A stretch of DNA of 14,740 bases from UBA11606 sp039815945 (GTDB lineage: Bacteria; Actinomycetota; Acidimicrobiia; Acidimicrobiales; Aldehydirespiratoraceae): assembly GCA_039815945.1 (NCBI GenBank), contig JBCBYI010000099.1, positions 1 to 14,740 of the forward strand, given 5' to 3'. Shown here piece by piece: positions 13,455-14,740 of this stretch (within the stretch, counting starts at the first letter, position 1; every line of letters starts with the position of its first letter). The notes under the pieces are model-generated. The model made no database searches. It was not told the origin of the DNA and saw nothing but the letters and a program-made list of their open reading frames with translations. Both the position numbers and the translations under genes were made by a program.

Positions 13455-14249
13455 ATGCTCCCCCTGTACGTCATCGGCCCGGTCGTGTTGATCGCCGTCG
13501 CCGCCGAACTGCTCTGGTCCCGCCATCGGCGGGCCGGGCTCTACACCCTGAAGGAGTCGCTCGCGAGTGTCGGTACCGCCGCGGTCAACCAGGTCGGCGT
13601 GGTCGTCAGCCTCGGCTGGAAGTACCTCGTGTTGGCCGGCGCTGCGTCGTTCGTGCCGTGGTCGATCCCACTCAATGCTGCGACGATCGTCGTGGGCTTC
13701 CTGGCGGTCGAGTTCTTCTACTACTGGTACCACCGAGCCGGCCACGAGATCCCGGCGCTGTGGTCGATGCACTTCGTCCATCACAGCTCGCCCGAATACA
13801 ACCTCCTCGTCGCGCCGAGGCTGTCGTTCCTCGCCAACTTCACGACCCCGTTCTTCTTCGTGCCGCTGGTCGTCATCGGCTTCTCGGCCGAGTTCGTGTT
13901 GGTGACGCTCGCGGTCGGGCTGTTCCTCCAGTTGTTCCTGCACACCCAGGCGATCGGCACGCTCGGACCGCTCGAGGGCATCGTCAACACCCCCTCGGCC
14001 CATCGGGTCCACCACGGGACGAACGAGCAGTACATCGACCGCAACTACGGCAGCACCCTCTTGATCTTCGACCGCCTCTTCGGCACCTACGAGCCCGAGG
14101 GCGAGACGGTGCGCTACGGCGTCACGACCGGTCACTGGGGCTACAACCCGCTGCGGCTGCAGTTCGCCCCCGCCTGGCGGTTCGTGCGAGGCGCATGGAA
14201 ACGTGAACGCGAGGTCGTCGCCGACCGTGAGCCGGCGGTGGTGTCGTGA
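13455..14249 (+). CDS. Sterol desaturase / fatty acid hydroxylase superfamily membrane protein
   Basis: 264 residues with several membrane segments (about 2-20, 44-66, 72-91 and 131-162). The di-iron histidine clusters of the superfamily are complete: HRAGH (93-97), HFVHH (106-110), H163, and HRVHH (183-187). Such enzymes use oxygen to hydroxylate or desaturate sterols, fatty acids, carotenoids or related lipids; the substrate cannot be read from the sequence. The start is well supported: GGAGGT at 13444-13449 lies 5 nt before ATG 13455. It is expected to be controlled by the divergent TetR. The stop TGA shares a base with the next gene's ATG (TGATG), so the two are coupled. Confidence 0.9.
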   Translation: MLPLYVIGPVVLIAVAAELLWSRHRRAGLYTLKESLASVGTAAVNQVGVVVSLGWKYLVLAGAASFVPWSIPLNAATIVVGFLAVEFFYYWYHRAGHEIPALWSMHFVHHSSPEYNLLVAPRLSFLANFTTPFFFVPLVVIGFSAEFVLVTLAVGLFLQLFLHTQAIGTLGPLEGIVNTPSAHRVHHGTNEQYIDRNYGSTLLIFDRLFGTYEPEGETVRYGVTTGHWGYNPLRLQFAPAWRFVRGAWKREREVVADREPAVVS

Positions 14250-14560
14250 TGGGTCGCCCCGGTTTGCTGGTCGGTCTGACGTTCCTGGTCGGCGCGCTGC
14301 TCGGCATCGGCGCCAGCTCGGTGTTCCTCGACGTCGAACCCGGCTTCGTGCAGGAGTCGGTCCAGGCCCGGCTCGGCAACGGTCCGCTCGCCGAGTTGGT
14401 CTTCGCCGGTCTCGACGACGCGGTGTTCGAGCAGTCGGTCGCGGAGATACGCGCCCGCCAGTTCCGCAACCTCACGATCGCCACGGTGATCGCCGTCGCC
14501 GGTGCCGTGGCGCTCGGCCACGTCGTCGGCCGGACAGCGACATCGAGGGTCGAGACCTGA
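14249..14560 (+). CDS. Small two-helix membrane protein, unknown
   Basis: 103 residues from ATG 14249 (or 104 from GTG 14246, which would give a GTGA overlap). Two hydrophobic helices are visible, about residues 6-27 (LLVGLTFLVGALLGIGASSVF) and 74-94 (LTIATVIAVAGAVALGHVVG), with a mildly acidic 45-residue loop between them and a short polar tail. No motif identifies a function. It is translationally coupled to the desaturase-like gene (TGATG), so it is probably an accessory subunit or helper of that enzyme; this is inference from position only. Confidence 0.72.
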   Translation: MGRPGLLVGLTFLVGALLGIGASSVFLDVEPGFVQESVQARLGNGPLAELVFAGLDDAVFEQSVAEIRARQFRNLTIATVIAVAGAVALGHVVGRTATSRVET

Positions 14561-14630
14561 CGGCCGGCGAGCCGCATCCCGATCGGGCGGATCCTGCGCA
14601 TGCAGCGACAAAAGCGACGCCCGTTCCCGG

Positions 14631-14740
14631 GAGTGGCGGCCAGGCGATCTGCGGCACACAGGCAGCTTCGCTGAGAGCTGCTGCCTTCCGGCCCTGACCC
14701 GGTTCACGAGTGCCTGTTGCACAGGACCCGACCGCCACAC
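14631..14740 (-). ncRNA. ffs: Signal recognition particle RNA (small bacterial type)
   Basis: Read on the minus strand, the apical SRP domain is unmistakable: UCAGG-GCC-GGAA-GGC-AGCAG, i.e. the GGAA tetraloop (plus-strand 14686-14689) flanked by the symmetric internal loop that binds Ffh. Upstream is the common GTGAACC. The ends close with GTGGCGGTC (14738-14730) pairing with GGCCGCCAC (14641-14633), 9 bp with one G-U, so the RNA is essentially complete at about 108 nt, close to E. coli 4.5S; its exact 5' end may lie just past the window. A short CCCG-GGAA-CGGG hairpin and TTTT follow and might end transcription, but weakly. In this window tetR lies between it and dnaX. Confidence 0.93.

Noticed and set aside
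12746..14206. 486-codon + strand frame across tetR and the desaturase gene
   Set aside because: It ignores two genes with clear motifs and the operator between them; no domain is visible in it.
1..14740. CRISPR arrays, tRNA genes, insertion sequences
   Set aside because: No regularly spaced repeats, no cloverleaf signature with GTTCRANNC, and no transposase-like frame were found on reading.

Overview
The window is GC-rich, tightly packed bacterial chromosome. The gene order SRP RNA / dnaX / ybaB / recR, the mix of GTG and ATG starts, several genes with a -10-like hexamer directly before the start codon and no Shine-Dalgarno, and a long Pro/Ala-rich DnaX all suggest a high-GC actinobacterium. 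Acidimicrobiia would be my guess, but that is an inference; no rRNA or species marker is present.

Region 1 (1-3606) is a signalling island. It holds the 3' part of a CheR/PAS-type sensor gene (+ strand) that meets head-on a minus-strand operon of two paralogous single-domain receivers (CheY/Rcp1 type) and a PAS-GAF-like histidine kinase. The kinase start and the stop of the second receiver share a GTGA. The stop codons of kinase and CheR/PAS genes together form TGATCA.

Region 2 (3676-6163) has an RraA-like protein / HMG aldolase gene (+), converging on a minus-strand run of three genes: a 5'-3' exonuclease, an HD-domain 5'-nucleotidase-like protein whose ATG overlaps the exonuclease stop, and a degenerate receiver that has lost its phosphorylation residues.

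Region 3 (6195-9438, +) has an HrpB-type DEAH helicase that lacks the usual HrpB C-terminal region and carries a glyoxalase-like (VOC) domain in frame instead. It is followed by an Ala/Glu-rich coiled-coil protein.

Region 4 (9439-9763) is the only sizeable gap. It contains an AT-rich patch with nested inverted repeats and a good rightward promoter (TTGTCA, 17 bp, TAAAGT). About 55 bp past the predicted start lies a large hairpin followed by TTTTT. Together these look like a small RNA gene of roughly 130 nt, with no coding gene to serve.

Region 5 (9764-12719, -) is the dnaX-ybaB-recR operon for replication and repair, coupled by ATGA and GTGA overlaps.

Region 6 (12764-14740) has a tetR regulator divergent from a sterol-desaturase/fatty-acid-hydroxylase-like membrane enzyme and a small two-helix membrane protein, with a perfect 18-bp palindromic operator between them. 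The SRP RNA (ffs), on the minus strand, fills the right edge.
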